Assembly: GCA_963575745.1 (NCBI GenBank)
Contig: CAUYUJ010014752.1
Span: 299,012-363,011 of the forward strand
DNA: 64,000 nt
Direction: 5' to 3'
DNA from: Prorocentrum cordatum
Lineage: Eukaryota > Sar > Dinophyceae > Prorocentrales > Prorocentraceae
Numbering within the stretch: position 1 is the first letter of the stretch; every line of letters begins with the position of its first letter. The translations under genes were made by a program, and so were the position numbers. Shown one piece after another: positions 20,695 to 31,745 of this stretch. The notes beneath the pieces were generated by a model. That model did no database searches. It worked only from the letters and a program-made list of their open reading frames with translations, and was not told the origin of the DNA.

Positions 20695-23486
20695 ATGGCC
20701 GCCAGCAGCCATGGATCCGAGTTTTGGCTGGAGGCCGGCGCGATTCTCCGGTTCTCCCACCGCAGGCGGCGGGCTCGCGGTCGCAGTGCGGCGGCGGCCG
20801 CCGTGGCGGTAGCCGTAGCCCTGGTTGGTGCCGCGGCCTCGCTGGCAATGGCCACGCCGGCGCGGCAGGGTGCGGCGGTTGCCCGCTGGGCGTTGGCCTG
20901 GTCGAGCGCTGCCTCCAGGGGTCTGCCAGGCATTGTCTGGCCGAGGCGGAGCCACCCCCAAGGCATTGGGCCATCGGGGTTGCTGCCGAGAAGGAGCCCC
21001 ACGCAGACGTGCTGGAAGGCTCGATCGAGAGCCGCGGCCACCGCTGGGGCTGGCAGCGCAGACGCCGTGACGGTAGACCCCACGGCCTACCGAGAGAATC
21101 GCTTGGCGGCGATTGACGACGAGGCATATCCACACGAGTGGTCAGTAGACGCTTCAGTCAGTGACCTCGTCCAGCGTTTCCAGGGCCTCGAGGCCGGTAG
21201 CATGCAGGACGGCGTCGAGTTCCGCATCGCCGGGCGGGTGAAGGGAAAACGCGCATCGGGAGCCAAGCTGATCTTCTATGACTTGACCTCCAATGGCAGC
21301 CAGATCCAGATTATGTGCACGGCCAAGAGCCACGAGGGCGATGACTTCGCGGAGGTCCACGGCAGCATCAACCGAGGCGACATTATTGGTGCTCGTGGCG
21401 CCATCGGAAAGTCCAAGAAGGGCGAGCTATCAATCTTCCCGAAGGAGGTGCGGCTGCTGGCGCCCTGCTTGCACATGTTGCCGAAGGATTATAAGATTGC
21501 GCTGCCGTGTGTGTCCACCGCGGCGCTGGGGAAAGCAGCGCAGCAACGTGGTAGTGTGGATCTACGTCGGCGGGTCTTGGGGCAATTCGGGGGGCGTAGG
21601 TCTGGGCTTGTTGTGTTGGAGCCGTGCGCGGGGTGGTCTTGGGCTGTCCCTGGAGCCCTCCTAGGAGCTCTCAGGGGTGTCGTGCGGCCACCTTAGGGCT
21701 CCCCTTGGGGCTTTGTGGACGGCTGTGACGCCGTCTGGGGCAACCCGAGGTCTGCCTGGAGGTACAACGAAAGTATCATGAGCCTTCTTCAAATTGGACG
21801 AATCATACAAACAACGATGATATCACAAACACGTCATGTGCATCGAAGGTGCGTTGGCAGGAGCCTGTGAAAGCATACGCCGCGAAGTACGTTCAGCATG
21901 TTTGTGGCATCCCTTGTGCCTTCTCCAGAGTCCCTTGGAGGCCTCTTGGGAGCATGCCTTGGCCTGATGGGATCCTGTCCGAGGTCGCCAGGCCCACTTG
22001 GGAGGACGTTGTGCCGTTAGCGAGGCCGCGGGGGGGAGTCTTTGTCGTCTGGGGAGGGTCAGGAGGCAGCCGAGTGGCTTTCCAGGGTTAAGGAGCAGTT
22101 TTTGGTAAACGAGGGGCTGGCCTGGAGTTTGTCCTTCGGCTGTGGAAGGCAGCCTGCGAGGAATATTCCTAAAGGGCCGCACCGCAACAAGACTAAAATT
22201 ACAGTTGCTTCCACCAGAAGCCAGACGCATTGGGAGTTTGGTGCCTGGTGCCAATCGTGGTAACACATGGTCGTTAGTGTGCCCATGGGTGTTTTGTGTG
22301 TGTGTGTGTGTTGTGTGGGTGGCTTCGTCTCGCCAGCAGGAGTGTGTTCCGGGGAAGAGGGCACGGGGGGATTGACACATGCTTGCCGCTGCACAGCGCG
22401 GTGGCGGATTCGGGACTGAAGGACCAAGAGACGCGTTATCGGAAGCGTTATTTGGATCTCATTGTCAACAGCGATGTGCGTTCGACTTTCGTCACGAGGT
22501 CCCGTGTGCTGGGCTTCATTCGTCGGTTCCTGGATGGCCGTGGCTTCTTGGAGGTCGAGACGCCCATGATGACACCATTGCCTGGCGGTGCTTCGGCGCG
22601 GCCGTTTGTCACACACCACAACGAGCTCAACCAAGACCTCTACATGCGCGTGGCTCCAGAATTGTACTTGAAGATGCTCGTGGTTGGTGGCTTGGACCGG
22701 GTGTACGAGATCGGGCGAAATTTTCGCAACGAGGGCATCGACCTCACCCACAACCCAGAATTCACTTCGTGCGAGTTCTACATGGCGTACGCGGACTACA
22801 ACAGGTTGATGGATATGACGGAGGAACTTATCAGCTCGATGGTCATGGAAATCAAAGGTAGCTATGTTATCGATTATCACCCCGACGGCCCCGATGGTGA
22901 GACTGTCCAGATAGACTTCGCCCCACCGTGGCAGCGACTGTCCATGGTGGAAGAGATCGAGCGAGCCTCGGGCGTTGAGCTTCCGCGGGACTTCTTCTCC
23001 GAAGAGGCGCGGGAGATTCTGGACGGGCTCGTGAAACGCGAGGGCTTAGAGTGCGCGCGGCCGCGCACAGCAGCTCGGCTGCTTGACAAGCTGTGCGGCC
23101 ATTTCATTGAGGATAAGATCGTCAACCCGACTTTCATTGTGGACCATCCGCAGGTGATGAGCCCGTTGGCGAAGTGGCACCGGAGCAAGGAGGGCCTCAC
23201 TGAGCGTTTCGAGCTCTTCGTTAATGGCAAGGAGCTCTGCAACGCCTACACGGAGCTCAACGATCCCCAGCGGCAGTTGGTTGCGTTTGAGCAGCAAGCT
23301 CAAGCGAAAGCCGATGGAGATGATGAGGCTCATGCTGTAGACTACGATTTCGTCACCGCTCTGGAGCACGGCCTGCCCCCGACAGGCGGCTGGGGCTGCG
23401 GGCTCGACAGGCTAACCATGCTGCTCGCGGACAAGCACAATATCAAGGAGGTGATCCTTTTTCCGGCCATGAAGCCGCAGCAGTAG
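20695..23486 (+). CDS. Lysyl-tRNA synthetase, class II, with long N-terminal leader (2 exons)
   Basis: Charges tRNA-Lys with lysine using ATP. Two exons, about 20695-21512 and 22397-23486, give about 635 residues. Exon 1 holds a leader of ~120 residues and then the OB-fold anticodon-binding domain ([52 protein letters not shown]). Exon 2 holds the catalytic domain: [19 protein letters not shown], motif 1 around FLEVETPMM, motif 2 with [19 protein letters not shown], and motif 3 with [14 protein letters not shown] close to the C-terminus. The eukaryotic/cytosolic form is matched throughout the core. The leader has an Ala/Val-rich hydrophobic stretch after an Arg-rich patch, then an Arg/Ser-rich region, so plastid or dual targeting is possible. 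The donor is uncertain by a few codons. No frameshift or missing motif is seen. Confidence 0.92.
21513..22396 (+). other. Intron of the lysyl-tRNA synthetase gene
   Basis: Bounds are inferred from the protein: the conserved HMLPKDY ends exon 1 and [11 protein letters not shown] starts the conserved part of exon 2. The best in-frame choice is donor GT at 21513 and acceptor CACAG ending at 22396, about 884 nt. GC-rich partly inverted motifs (TCCACCGCGGCGCTG near the donor, CAGCGCGGTGGCGGA at the acceptor) flank it. A (GT)n run lies at about 22295-22317. If the spliced-leader relic is genuine, this intron was gained after retroposition. Confidence 0.7.
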
Positions 23487-23768
23487 GTAGCAATTCTGCC
23501 ATGGCTCTGCACCCACTCTTCACCATTCCCGCGAGAGTGTGAGCGGAATTGCCATTCAAAATTCACCGTGTCCCCTTGTTCCCCTCGTTATGTTTCCCAT
23601 CCAGCTCCCTCGTACATGTCCCCCCCCATCGCACGAGCACTTTGGCGGTAAAAACATGAGCGCGTTGGACCCCGTGACCATTTCGCATGCGAACTTACAA
23701 GCCGAAGAGACAACCTTGCGAGCCTAAGAGGTAAGGGGCCACTTCCGCCCGCCCCCTCCCCATCCTGC
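23487..23768. other. 3' flank of the lysyl-tRNA synthetase gene
   Basis: No gene. No AATAAA signal is evident, which is usual for dinoflagellates. Confidence 0.4.
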
Positions 23769-23813
<45 letters not shown>

Positions 23814-23836
23814 TTTTTTTTGTTTTTGTTTTTTTC
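23769..23836. repeat. Poly-T tract
   Basis: About 43 consecutive T followed by T-rich sequence. It may be the poly-A tail of a retroposed sequence inserted on the - strand, but no matching body was recognised. Confidence 0.75.
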
Positions 23837-24225
23837 TGTTCGGAGATCCTAAAAAACACGGAAGCCGCCTCGCCGGGAGGCGCTTTCTCGTCTTCCTCCT
23901 TAGCAGCGCTCCCTGTGCCCACGGATCCTCCCGTGCTTACCAGTTCGAAGCATCTCCCTATCCCTATGCTTGATATCATCTTGCCTCGATGCGGATCTTG
24001 AGGATTCCCTCAGGCTCTGAGGGCCTGCCCCTAAGATTGTCCCCGGTTTTTCCTCGCCCATCTTAGGGATAGGGATACGTTCGAGGCTCCTCCCGTGCCG
24101 CAGCCGGCGCCCTCCGTGCCGCGGCCAGCGCCTGCCCCCGTGCCGCGGCCGCGGCCGGACTCCCGCCCGTGCTCTGTGCCACCTCCTGCGCCAGCCGCCC
24201 GCGCTCCGTCTGCCGACCCGCCCGG
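23837..24225. other. Intergenic DNA, nothing recognised
   Basis: GC-rich and proline-coding in one frame. No domain. Confidence 0.35.
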
Positions 24226-24570
24226 GGGAGGAGGAGGAGGAGGAGGAGGAGGAGGAGGGAGGGAGGAGGAGGAGGAGGAGGAGGAGGAGGAGGAGGAGGA
24301 GGAGGAGGAGGGAGGAGGAGGAGGAGGAGGGAGGAGGAGGAGGAGGAGGAGGAGGAGGAGGAGGAGGAGGAGGGAGGAGGAGGAGGAGGAGGAGGAGGAG
24401 GAGGAGGAGGGAGGAGGAGGAGGAGGAGGAGGAGGAGGAGGAGGAGGAGGAGGAGGAGGAGGAGGGAGGAGGGAGGAGGAGGAGGAGGAGGAGGAGGAGG
24501 AGGAGGAGGAGGAGGAGGAGGGGAGGAGGAGGAGGAGGAGGAGGAGGAGGAGGAGGAGGAGGAGGGGGAC
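24226..24570. repeat. (GGA)n microsatellite, ~345 bp
   Basis: Almost pure GGA triplets with occasional extra G bases that shift the frame. Long poly-Glu, poly-Arg and poly-Ser frames across it are spurious. Confidence 0.95.
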
Positions 24571-25060
24571 CGCGTCTCGCGCGTGCTCGCCCGCTCCAGA
24601 GGGCCAGGCGGTGCACGCTGCTCCCTCGCCGCGCCGGGCCAGAGCCGGGGCCCACGAGCCCCGTGCCTGCGCCGACCCCCCCCCCCCCGCCTCTGGCGTC
24701 GTCGTGCGAGGGCCAGATCAGCGGCGACTGGCGTTCAAGCGAAGGCACCAGCAAAGTTTGCCACCGGGCTCAATGCGGACGGCGATGAGGAGCTTCGACA
24801 TAGCTTGCACCACAGAGCTTGTACCGCATAGTTTGACTTCCTCTGTTCACACCACATAGCCTACACGACATACCTTTTCACCAGCTAGCTTACATCACGT
24901 AACTTTCACCTCCGCGGTGCAAGAACTCACTCTTTTGTGGTCCACGCTGGCTGGCATGCTTATATGGTTTTCTCGTGCCGTTGTTCTTGCGTGATCGGCT
25001 CAGGTATTGATCACAAAATGTATCTGTCTGCTTTCTCTTTGCATGTCTCATGGAGCATCT
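24571..25060. other. Intergenic DNA, nothing recognised
   Basis: Around 24795-24910 short motifs of the type CATAGCTT.CACCA (GACATAGCTTGCACCAC, CATAGCCTACACGACATA) recur loosely. No gene. Confidence 0.35.
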
Positions 25061-25250
25061 TACTCCGAGTTTCTCGATAAGCGTTGGGGGTACCCCCCCC
25101 GACGGGGGTCAACCTCGCCTCGTCGTCGCGCCGCGACAGGGGTCGGAGCGCCTTTGGCGTGCAGTGGCTGCCCGCGACGGGGGTCGGTGTGGGGCTATCG
25201 GCGGGGGTGACGCCCCCCCCCCCGACGCTTATTAATAAACTCGGAGCAAG
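25061..25250. mobile_element. Small inverted-repeat (MITE-like) element
   Basis: The left arm at 25062-25090 reads ACTCCGAGTTTCTCGATAAG followed by CGTTGGGGG. The right arm at 25211-25247 is its imperfect reverse complement (CCCCCGACGCTTATTAATAA, ACTCGGAG). The interior has GACGGGGGTC motifs. No coding capacity. No clear target-site duplication was seen. Confidence 0.65.
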
Positions 25251-25744
25251 TAAAGGGGTCTTGATCGCAGGAGCAATGGTGTCGGCGCTGGGGTTGCCAT
25301 CAACGTATGTGTGAATACACGATGCGGAGACGCGCTCCCGTGTTGCGACCATTTTGTCGCCCAATGCTGTGTATTATGGCGCCAGCGCGTGAACCCGATA
25401 CAGTGGTTCGTACAGTCGGGGCCCTGAAGAAGGAACCTTTTTCGTTAGGGAGGGGCTCCGCGTTCCTCAAGTGTTTCGCAGCCTGCCTCAGATTTTCCTT
25501 TATGTTTTCGGTCGGGAATCGAAGTTTAACTTCTGGAGAAAATGGGCCTCGTTCCTTATTTTTTGTGCAAAGCGCCACTGATCGTGTTGCTGAAGAGTAG
25601 AGGTTCCTTAGGTCAACGCCTCGGCTGTATGCCTCTCTCTGTGCTCGGACTTCACGGGCCAGCGTCGGGGGGCCACAGGGAGACAGCTACTGGCGGGACC
25701 CCACGGGCGGGATGTTCTGCCTCTAAGGTGAACGCAGAGATATC
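25251..25744. other. Intergenic DNA, nothing recognised
   Basis: No recognisable gene or repeat. Confidence 0.35.
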
Positions 25745-25905
25745 AGGAGGGAAAGAAACACAGACACACTGAATCCTCGATTCCCCTGAACATGTGGGAA
25801 ACTATGGGAAGTGGGGGGAAGACAGGAACCCAGAACATGTGGGGAACTATGGGGACTGCTTTTATTTGTGTGTGCTAATTTGTGTGTCCTGGGGGCCCTT
25901 CAAAA
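25745..25905 (+). repeat. Dispersed element, copy 1 (partner at 59.39 kb)
   Basis: Shares GGAAAGAAACACAGACACA, AATCCTCGATTCCCC, GGGAAACTATGGG, GGGGGGAAGACAG, AACCCAGA, TTTGTGTGTG and GTGTCCTGGGGGCCCTTCA in the same order with 59388-59565. Confidence 0.8.
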
Positions 25906-26775
25906 TAACCAAGGGCGGAACCCTATGGGTGGGACCGAATGCACCGACCGAGGAGCTTACACTTCTTGAGCAACATTGGCTGCGGGCAGAACGGGAAAGA
26001 AGGCGCAGGTAGGAGGGATGAGAAGGCGGAACCATGATGACGATGAAAAGGATGGGGAAGTACGGGGAAGGGGTGGACGGTAGCAGAGGAGCAGGAGGCG
26101 GAGACAGAGGAGAAGGAGGAGGAGGAGGAGGGGTAGGAAAAGGAGGATGAGAAAGGGTGGATCGGGATGTGAAGGCGTGGGAGGAGTCTCGGGAATCATC
26201 CCCCGCCGATCCTAGACCGTGCCTGTGCCAGGAGCTGCAGGCCCTGAGGATGCAGGACGATGACACTGTTGATGAGGACCGCGCTACTAGGGGCGACAGC
26301 AGGAGAGCGAATCCTGGGACGGGAAGGTGCTGTTGCCACGATGGGGGGGGGGCGGGGAGGGCGAGGGTGCCGATGCGGCCCTTGCCGGGGAGCATCCCTC
26401 GCCGAGCGCTGGATCTCGACAGCCTTCCGTTGGCGCATTATTTTGAGGTCGCCGCGTCCCCTGGCACCTTCCAACCGCTCGCATGTGAATGACGAGCCAG
26501 GTGAGTGACAAGCATCCGACCTGGGGTTTCCATTCCGACCTCCCGAGGCAGCCCGAGAGGTCCCCAAGGCGGCGTCTTTACCGCAAGAGGGACATGGCGG
26601 CACTGTGGCACCTTTGTGCTTTCGCCCCCTGGCCCCAGGCGCCCGTCTTCCGAATTCCAGCCCCGCTGGTCACGCTTCGGCAGCCTGCGGGTTGGGCATT
26701 CCTGCTGCCCTAAAGGTTTTCATGCTTCAGTTGTTTTCTCATGTTCAGTTTGTTTCGTTCTCCCACTCACCACCC
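25906..26775. other. Intergenic DNA, nothing recognised
   Basis: A purine-rich stretch (AGGAGGAGG) lies at about 26080-26160. Several open frames, none with a domain. Confidence 0.35.
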
Positions 26776-26926
26776 ACCAAACCACCCCAACACAACCCGA
26801 AGGCCTCAATTTGCCCTCCATTTCCAGTTGGGGGGGGGATCGGGGAACATCGAAAAAACACGTATGGAACCCATAACCCCCCCAACCCGAAATTCGGGTC
26901 TTCGGGTTGGGTTGGGGTGGTCTGGT
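26776..26926. mobile_element. MITE-like inverted-repeat element, copy 1
   Basis: Terminal inverted repeats of ~30 bp: ACCAAACCACCCCAACACAA with CCCGAAGGCC on the left, and the reverse complement GGGTTGGGTTGGGGTGGT ending CTGGT on the right. The outer sequence also pairs. CCCACT flanks both sides as a possible target duplication. A second copy is at 55189-55359. Confidence 0.75.
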
Positions 26927-27052
26927 AGGTGGTCACCCACTGTCCTCCCTCGCTCCTCTCCTCTGCTTCTGAGGTCTGGTGCGCTGCGCCTGGGGCGACG
27001 GCACGGTGGAGTCGGGCTCCCACTCGTGGCGGAGGCAGAGGCTCGACATGCG

Positions 27053-27088
<36 letters not shown>

Positions 27089-27365
27089 AAGCCGTCGCGC
27101 CTGCATGTCTCCTCGGATCACAGGGTCCCCGTCTGCGAGCTGGTCGGGTGGTTTTGTGTTAGCGTGCATACAGTGGCGGACGGGTTGTGGAGCGGGTTGC
27201 GGGGCAAAAGCTCGAGTGACAACGAGGGCCCGCACCGCGGATCCTCGATCAGCCACGCACCCAGTCTCAACGTAAGACACTCTGTCCCTCCGGTTATGAA
27301 ATTGAAGATGATAATCATGACGCCAGTCACTATGGTGAGTGTGATTTTTGTTGTGGGGATCGTGT
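26927..27365. other. Intergenic DNA with (GT)n
   Basis: (GT)n at about 27056-27087. No gene is recognised. Confidence 0.4.
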
Positions 27366-28240
27366 TGGTTGGCAGGCTGGCTGCTGGCTGGTTCCTGGCT
27401 GGATGGCTGGCTGGATGGCTGGCTGGCTTGCTTGTTGGCTTCTTCTGGGCCGGCTGGTTTCAGGCACGGCAGAGAAGCACTCGCGGTTCGGATTGCGTTT
27501 CTCGCGAAATCTTGTTGCGACTTGAGCGAATTGCGCTCGAGGCTTCCAAGCAGTCACATTTTGGAGGCAGGCATCATTTGCTGGCTTGTCTGCTGGCTGG
27601 ATGCTGGCTGGCTGTTGGTTGGCTTGCTGGTTGGCTCGCTGGTTGGCAGACTCGGCTTGCTGGTTGGCTGGCTGGTTGGCTGGTTGGCCGGTTGGCTGGC
27701 CAGTTGGCTGGCTGGCTGCAGGTTGGCTGGCTTCTTGGCGGGCTGGCTGGCTAGGAAAAAGCACGAGAGAGAAGGAATCATGGCTCGTGTTGCGCGCACC
27801 GCGCGCGAAATCCTTTTGCGACGTGATTGCGCCGCGCCTGAGGCCTCAGTGTATCCCCAATTCGATACAAAGCGATGGGAACTAGTCAAAGCTCTGTTGC
27901 GCGCGCCCTTTGCTGGCCTGTCGGCTCGCTGGCTACTGGTTGGATGGCCGGTTGGCTCGCTGGCTGGTTGGCTGGTTGGTTGGGTGCTGGTCGGTTGGCT
28001 GGTTGGTTTGCTGGTTGGCTGGCTGGTTGGTTGGCCGGCCGGTTGGCTTCCTGTTTGGCTGGCTTGTTTAGTTAGGATCCGAGGTTTCAAATTAGTCCGA
28101 ACTCGGTGATTCAGATAATGAGAAAGAGAACTAGTCGCAATTCGGTTGCGCGCGCCGTGTGGTCCGCTGTTGGCTGGTTTGCTGGCTGGTTGGCTGCTGG
28201 CTGGCTGGTTGGCACCTTGGTGGGCTGGCTGGCTTAAACT
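27366..28240. repeat. GGCT/GGTT satellite with GC-rich cassettes, block 1
   Basis: Long runs built from GGCTGGTTGGCT-type tetranucleotides, interrupted by diverged copies of a ~100-150-bp cassette (near 27465, 27765 and 28075) with AAGCACGAGAGAGAAGGAAT, GCGCGCGAAATC.TTGCGAC and GAGGCTTC. Frames give Gly-Trp-Leu-Ala peptides that look like membrane helices but are only repeat translations. Confidence 0.85.
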
Positions 28241-28434
28241 CATTAAGCACGAGAGAGAAGGAATCAGGTTTCGGACCGCGCGCGCCCCCTCGCGCGCGGA
28301 ATCCTGCAGCGACCGCGGTCGAGGCTTCACAGTTCATGATGAATTATTGCGCAGGCCTTGCGGCTGGTGCCGCCGACCCTGAAGGGGAACGACGACAATG
28401 GCGGCGGCGACGACGACGCTATCGTGGGTCAGAG
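28241..28434. repeat. GC-rich cassette copy at the end of block 1
   Basis: AAGCACGAGAGAGAAGGAAT, then GCGCGCGCCCCCTCGCGCGC, GGAATCCTGCAGCGACC and GTCGAGGCTTCACAG. Matches the order of the cassette inside block 1. Confidence 0.65.
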
Positions 28435-29032
28435 TCCTCATGGATGCTTCTTGGGGTCTCGTCGAAGCGCTCTCGGGGGCCTCTGGGGGACAGTTTAGGG
28501 GCCTCTTGGGAGCCTCTTGGGGGCCTCTCGGGGCTTCCTGGGGGCCCTTTGGGGTTCTCTCGGGGGCTTCTTGGTTCCTCCTGAGAGCCTCTCGGGGCCG
28601 AGGGCTCGAAATGCCCGTTCTGGTCCCTCGTCTGGACACCCTCTGGAGGCCGTCTTGGGGGCGTCTTGGGCCGTCTTGGAGGCGTCTTGGGCTGTCTTAG
28701 GGCACTCTTGGGCCGTTTTGGGTCCCTCCTGGAGCCCTCTTGGGCCGTTTTGGAGCGTCTTGGAGCGTCGGGAAGCGGAAGGGGTGAGAACGCCCAATGC
28801 TTCAAACACTAATGGGCAATCAGTTACTTGTCCCATTGGGGCCCTCTTGGGAGTGCTCCTGGAGGCCTCTTGGGGCGTCTTGCAGGGCTCTTGGGCCTTC
28901 TGGAGGCCGTCAAGGCGTCTTGGACAGATCGTTTGGCGATTCGGGGCCCTCTTGGACCGTCTTGGGGGCCCGTTGGGGCACTCTTGGTTCGTCTTGGGGC
29001 ATTTTGTTGGGCCCTGCGACCCCCAGGGGGAG
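28435..29032. repeat. CTCTTGG/GTCTTGG satellite, block 5
   Basis: Same family as blocks 1-4. The spacer (GTCGGGAAGCGGAAGGGGTG) lies at about 28767-28845. Confidence 0.75.
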
Positions 29033-29389
29033 TCGTATCTGACTCGGGACCCTCTCCAGGACCCCCCCCCCCTCCAGGCGGTGGAGGGATCAGCGGGAAG
29101 GGGCTTCCCTTCGAGTCAATTACGACGTTGCTCAATTTCGCTTTGGCTGGCGCGCTTGAGGAGGAGGGCCGATGGAAGGGGGGGGCGGCGACGGGCCCAG
29201 CGCTTGAGGAGGAGGACACAGGGAAAGGTGGGGGGAGCGGCGACGGGCCCAGGGAAAGGGGGAGCGCAGGGAAAGGGGACAAGCGAATGGCTGAGACGAC
29301 GACAAGCGAATGAGTGAGTCGATGACTCGAACGGACAAGTCCCTCACACACGCCGACAGGGTCGACGGATTACCGTTCGGTTGCATGCG
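29033..29389. other. Intergenic DNA, nothing recognised
   Basis: Purine-rich between 29150 and 29290, with GGCGACGGGCCCAG twice. No gene. Confidence 0.35.
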
Positions 29390-29835
29390 CCCATCGCTGG
29401 CTGGTTGGTTGGCTGACTGGCTGCTGATTGGCTGGCTGGTTGACTGGCTGGTCGGCTTGCTTCCTGGCTAGCTGGCTGGCTGGTTGGCTGGCTGGCTGCT
29501 GGCCTGCTGGCTGGCTGGCTGGTTGGCCAGCTGGATTGTTGTTTTCCCCTCATTATGACTGGATGGCTAGTTGGTTGGCTTGATGGCTGTCTGGCTGCTG
29601 GCTGGCTGGCTGGTTTGCTGACTGGTTGTCGGCTGGCTGCCTATCGGCTGGCTGGTTGGCTTGCAGGTTGGCTAGCTGGTTGGCTGTCTGGTTGGCTGTC
29701 TTCTTGGTGGGCTGGCTGTTTTTGAATATGGGATCGCGGGTCGGGCTGCGCGTTCCCCCTCACGCCCAAAATGTTGTGACTTGACTGACTTGCGCCCGAG
29801 GCTTCAAATTAATCAACAAGTCGGCCATCTACAGC
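29390..29835. repeat. GGCT/GGTT satellite, block 2
   Basis: Same tetranucleotide mixture as block 1. It ends with a diverged cassette at about 29727-29835 (GCGCGTTCCCCCTCACGCCC, CCCGAGGCTTCAAAT). Confidence 0.8.
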
Positions 29836-29869
29836 ACGGGAAATGGCCATAGTTCGTTGTGCGCGTTTC

Positions 29870-30665
29870 TTGCTGGCTGATTGGACGACAACAGCGACGA
29901 CGAGGACGAGTGCCAACGACGACGACGACGACAGAGACGGGACGACGAAGAGGACGACCGACGACGGTGACGACGATGACAAGAACAACGCACCGACGAG
30001 GCACGTTTACGACGCGACGGCGACGACGTCGAGGATGACGACGACAAACGACGACGACAACGCGAAAAAGACACGACATGAGTACAGCGCAATCCGGAAA
30101 CAGAAGCCGCCTGTCACCCGGCAGGACTTGTAATTTCTGGCCGAAAATCAACGGGGGCGACGTGAGCACAGCGCACTCCGGAAACAGAAGCTCATCGACT
30201 TCGCCTAAGGCGACGACGCCAAATAATGCGACCGACGACAAAGAGCGCGAGACGACGACGAGGACGAATGACAACGATAACAACAACGACGACGAGAACT
30301 ACACCGCGACGACAAGGAACGCGGTTGACGCGACGACGACGATGACGGCGAGGCAACGACAACAAACGAGAGAGATTATGACAACGCGAGAACGACGCAT
30401 CGAAGACTAAGAGGGCACCGTCTAACACAGCGGCCTCCGAATCGAACGCATAAGGCGACGACGAGGACGAACTACGACCATGACGGTGACGACGAGAAAA
30501 ACAGCACGCCGACTATGAACTTGGACGAGGAGACAGCGACAACGCTGAGGACGACAAACAAACGACGACGTCAAGTACAACGCGAGGACGGAAACGAAGA
30601 CGACGACCAATCGAACACGACGAGAACAACGAGTAAGGAGGACGACGAGGATTCTGAGCGTCCTT
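29870..30665. repeat. Degenerate GACGAC-rich tract, block 1
   Basis: Mostly CGACGA/ACGACA triplets with a small duplicated segment (ACAGCGCAATCCGGAAACAG near 30083; ACAGCGCACTCCGGAAACAG near 30168). No domain in any frame. Confidence 0.7.
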
Positions 30666-30865
30666 GGGCGGGCCCTCCAAAAGTCTGGCCCCTGTGGCCG
30701 CTAGCCCGAGACACGAAAACGTTTTTTTCCCTAAAGTGCCACCATGGGAGACCAGCACGGCAGTTCGCGGAACCCCTCCTGTTTTTTTTTTTTCTAAGGA
30801 AGGTTTTTTTTGAAGGTGTTTGAGAGGTTTTTTTCGGGTTCGGGGGTGAGCAGGGAAGGGGCGAG
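30666..30865. other. Short unassigned stretch with T runs
   Basis: Runs of 9-10 T near 30780-30815. No gene. Confidence 0.4.
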
Positions 30866-31203
30866 GAAGGTTCAAAAACCTTCCAAGAGCCGACCGCCTT
30901 CCAAACACCTTCCAAAAACCTCGCAGCATCTTTCCGAAAACATTCCAACAACCTGCCAACCAACCTTCCAAACTTTAACGAGATCGCCCAACACATTCCA
31001 AAAACCTTGCCAAAACCTTCCAACAACCTTGCAGAAACAAATACTTCCCCATACCTCCCAAGATCCTTCCAGAAACTTTTAAACATCCTTCGACAACCCT
31101 GCACAAACCTCCCCAAAACCTTTAAACACAAACAAACCTTCCAAACACCTTTCAACAGACCTTCCAAGACACCTTCCCAAAACCTTTCCAAAAAGCCTAC
31201 CAC
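30866..31203. repeat. CCTTCCAAAAACC repeat
   Basis: About 25 degenerate units CCTTCCAAAAACC / CCTTCCAACAACC, spaced 11-15 bp. A few inverse copies (GAAGGTTTTTTTTGAAGG) precede the block. Confidence 0.75.
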
Positions 31204-31214
31204 CCGGGATTTTT

Positions 31215-31500
31215 GTACGATCGAGTTTATATTCGTTCAGAGTGAAACTCGCTCGGGTTTTTCCAATCGCTCGGTTTCAATTCGCTCGGTTTAACTTCGT
31301 TCGGCTTACTTTCGCTCGGTTTATTAAATTTGCTCGGTTTGAATCCGCTCGGTTTACATCCGCTCGGTTAAAATCCGTTCTTGTTTAAATTCGATCGGGT
31401 TAAAATTCGCTCGGGGTTGAATTTGCTCTGTTTTAATTCGCTCGGTTTGAATTCGTTCGGTGTTAGATTCGCTCGGTTTGAATTCGCTCGGTTGCACCCG
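31215..31500. repeat. (TTCGCTCGGTTTGAA)n array, left arm
   Basis: About 18 units of 13-15 bp with the core CGCTCGGTTT. It is the reverse complement of the array that starts at 31500. Confidence 0.85.
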
Positions 31501-31745
31501 CGCAATTGGAGCGAAAGCTAAGCGAGACGAGACCGAGTGAAACGAAACCGAGCGACAAAAGCCGAGCGACAAAAAAAACGAGCGAAACGAAACCGAGCGA
31601 CAAACAATTCGAGCGGAAAAAGTGAATTGCCAAACAACAAGCGAAAACACATTCGAGCGAAACAAAGCGAGCGAAACAAAGCGAGCGAAACAAAAGCGAG
31701 CGAAAAGAAAGCGAGCGACAAAAAAGCAAGCGAAACAAAACACCA
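31500..31745. repeat. (AAACCGAGCGA)n array, right arm
   Basis: About 20 units with the core GAGCGAAACAAA / AACCGAGCGA. These are the same motif in inverted orientation, so the strand switches near 31495-31510. Confidence 0.85.

Noticed and set aside
23769-23836. Poly-T as an RNA polymerase III terminator
   Set aside because: Far longer than needed, and no tRNA, 5S or other small RNA gene was recognised upstream.
23900-24859. Long forward and reverse frames with poly-Gly/Glu/Arg or poly-Leu/Ser
   Set aside because: Translation of a GGA microsatellite; no domain lies outside it.
26741-27754. 337-codon forward frame
   Set aside because: It joins a MITE, a GT microsatellite and GGCT repeats; none of it resembles a protein family.
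27348-28109. Apparent multi-pass membrane protein rich in Gly-Trp-Leu-Ala
   Set aside because: Translation of GGCT/GGTT repeats. Similar peptides appear in all frames and in four separate blocks.
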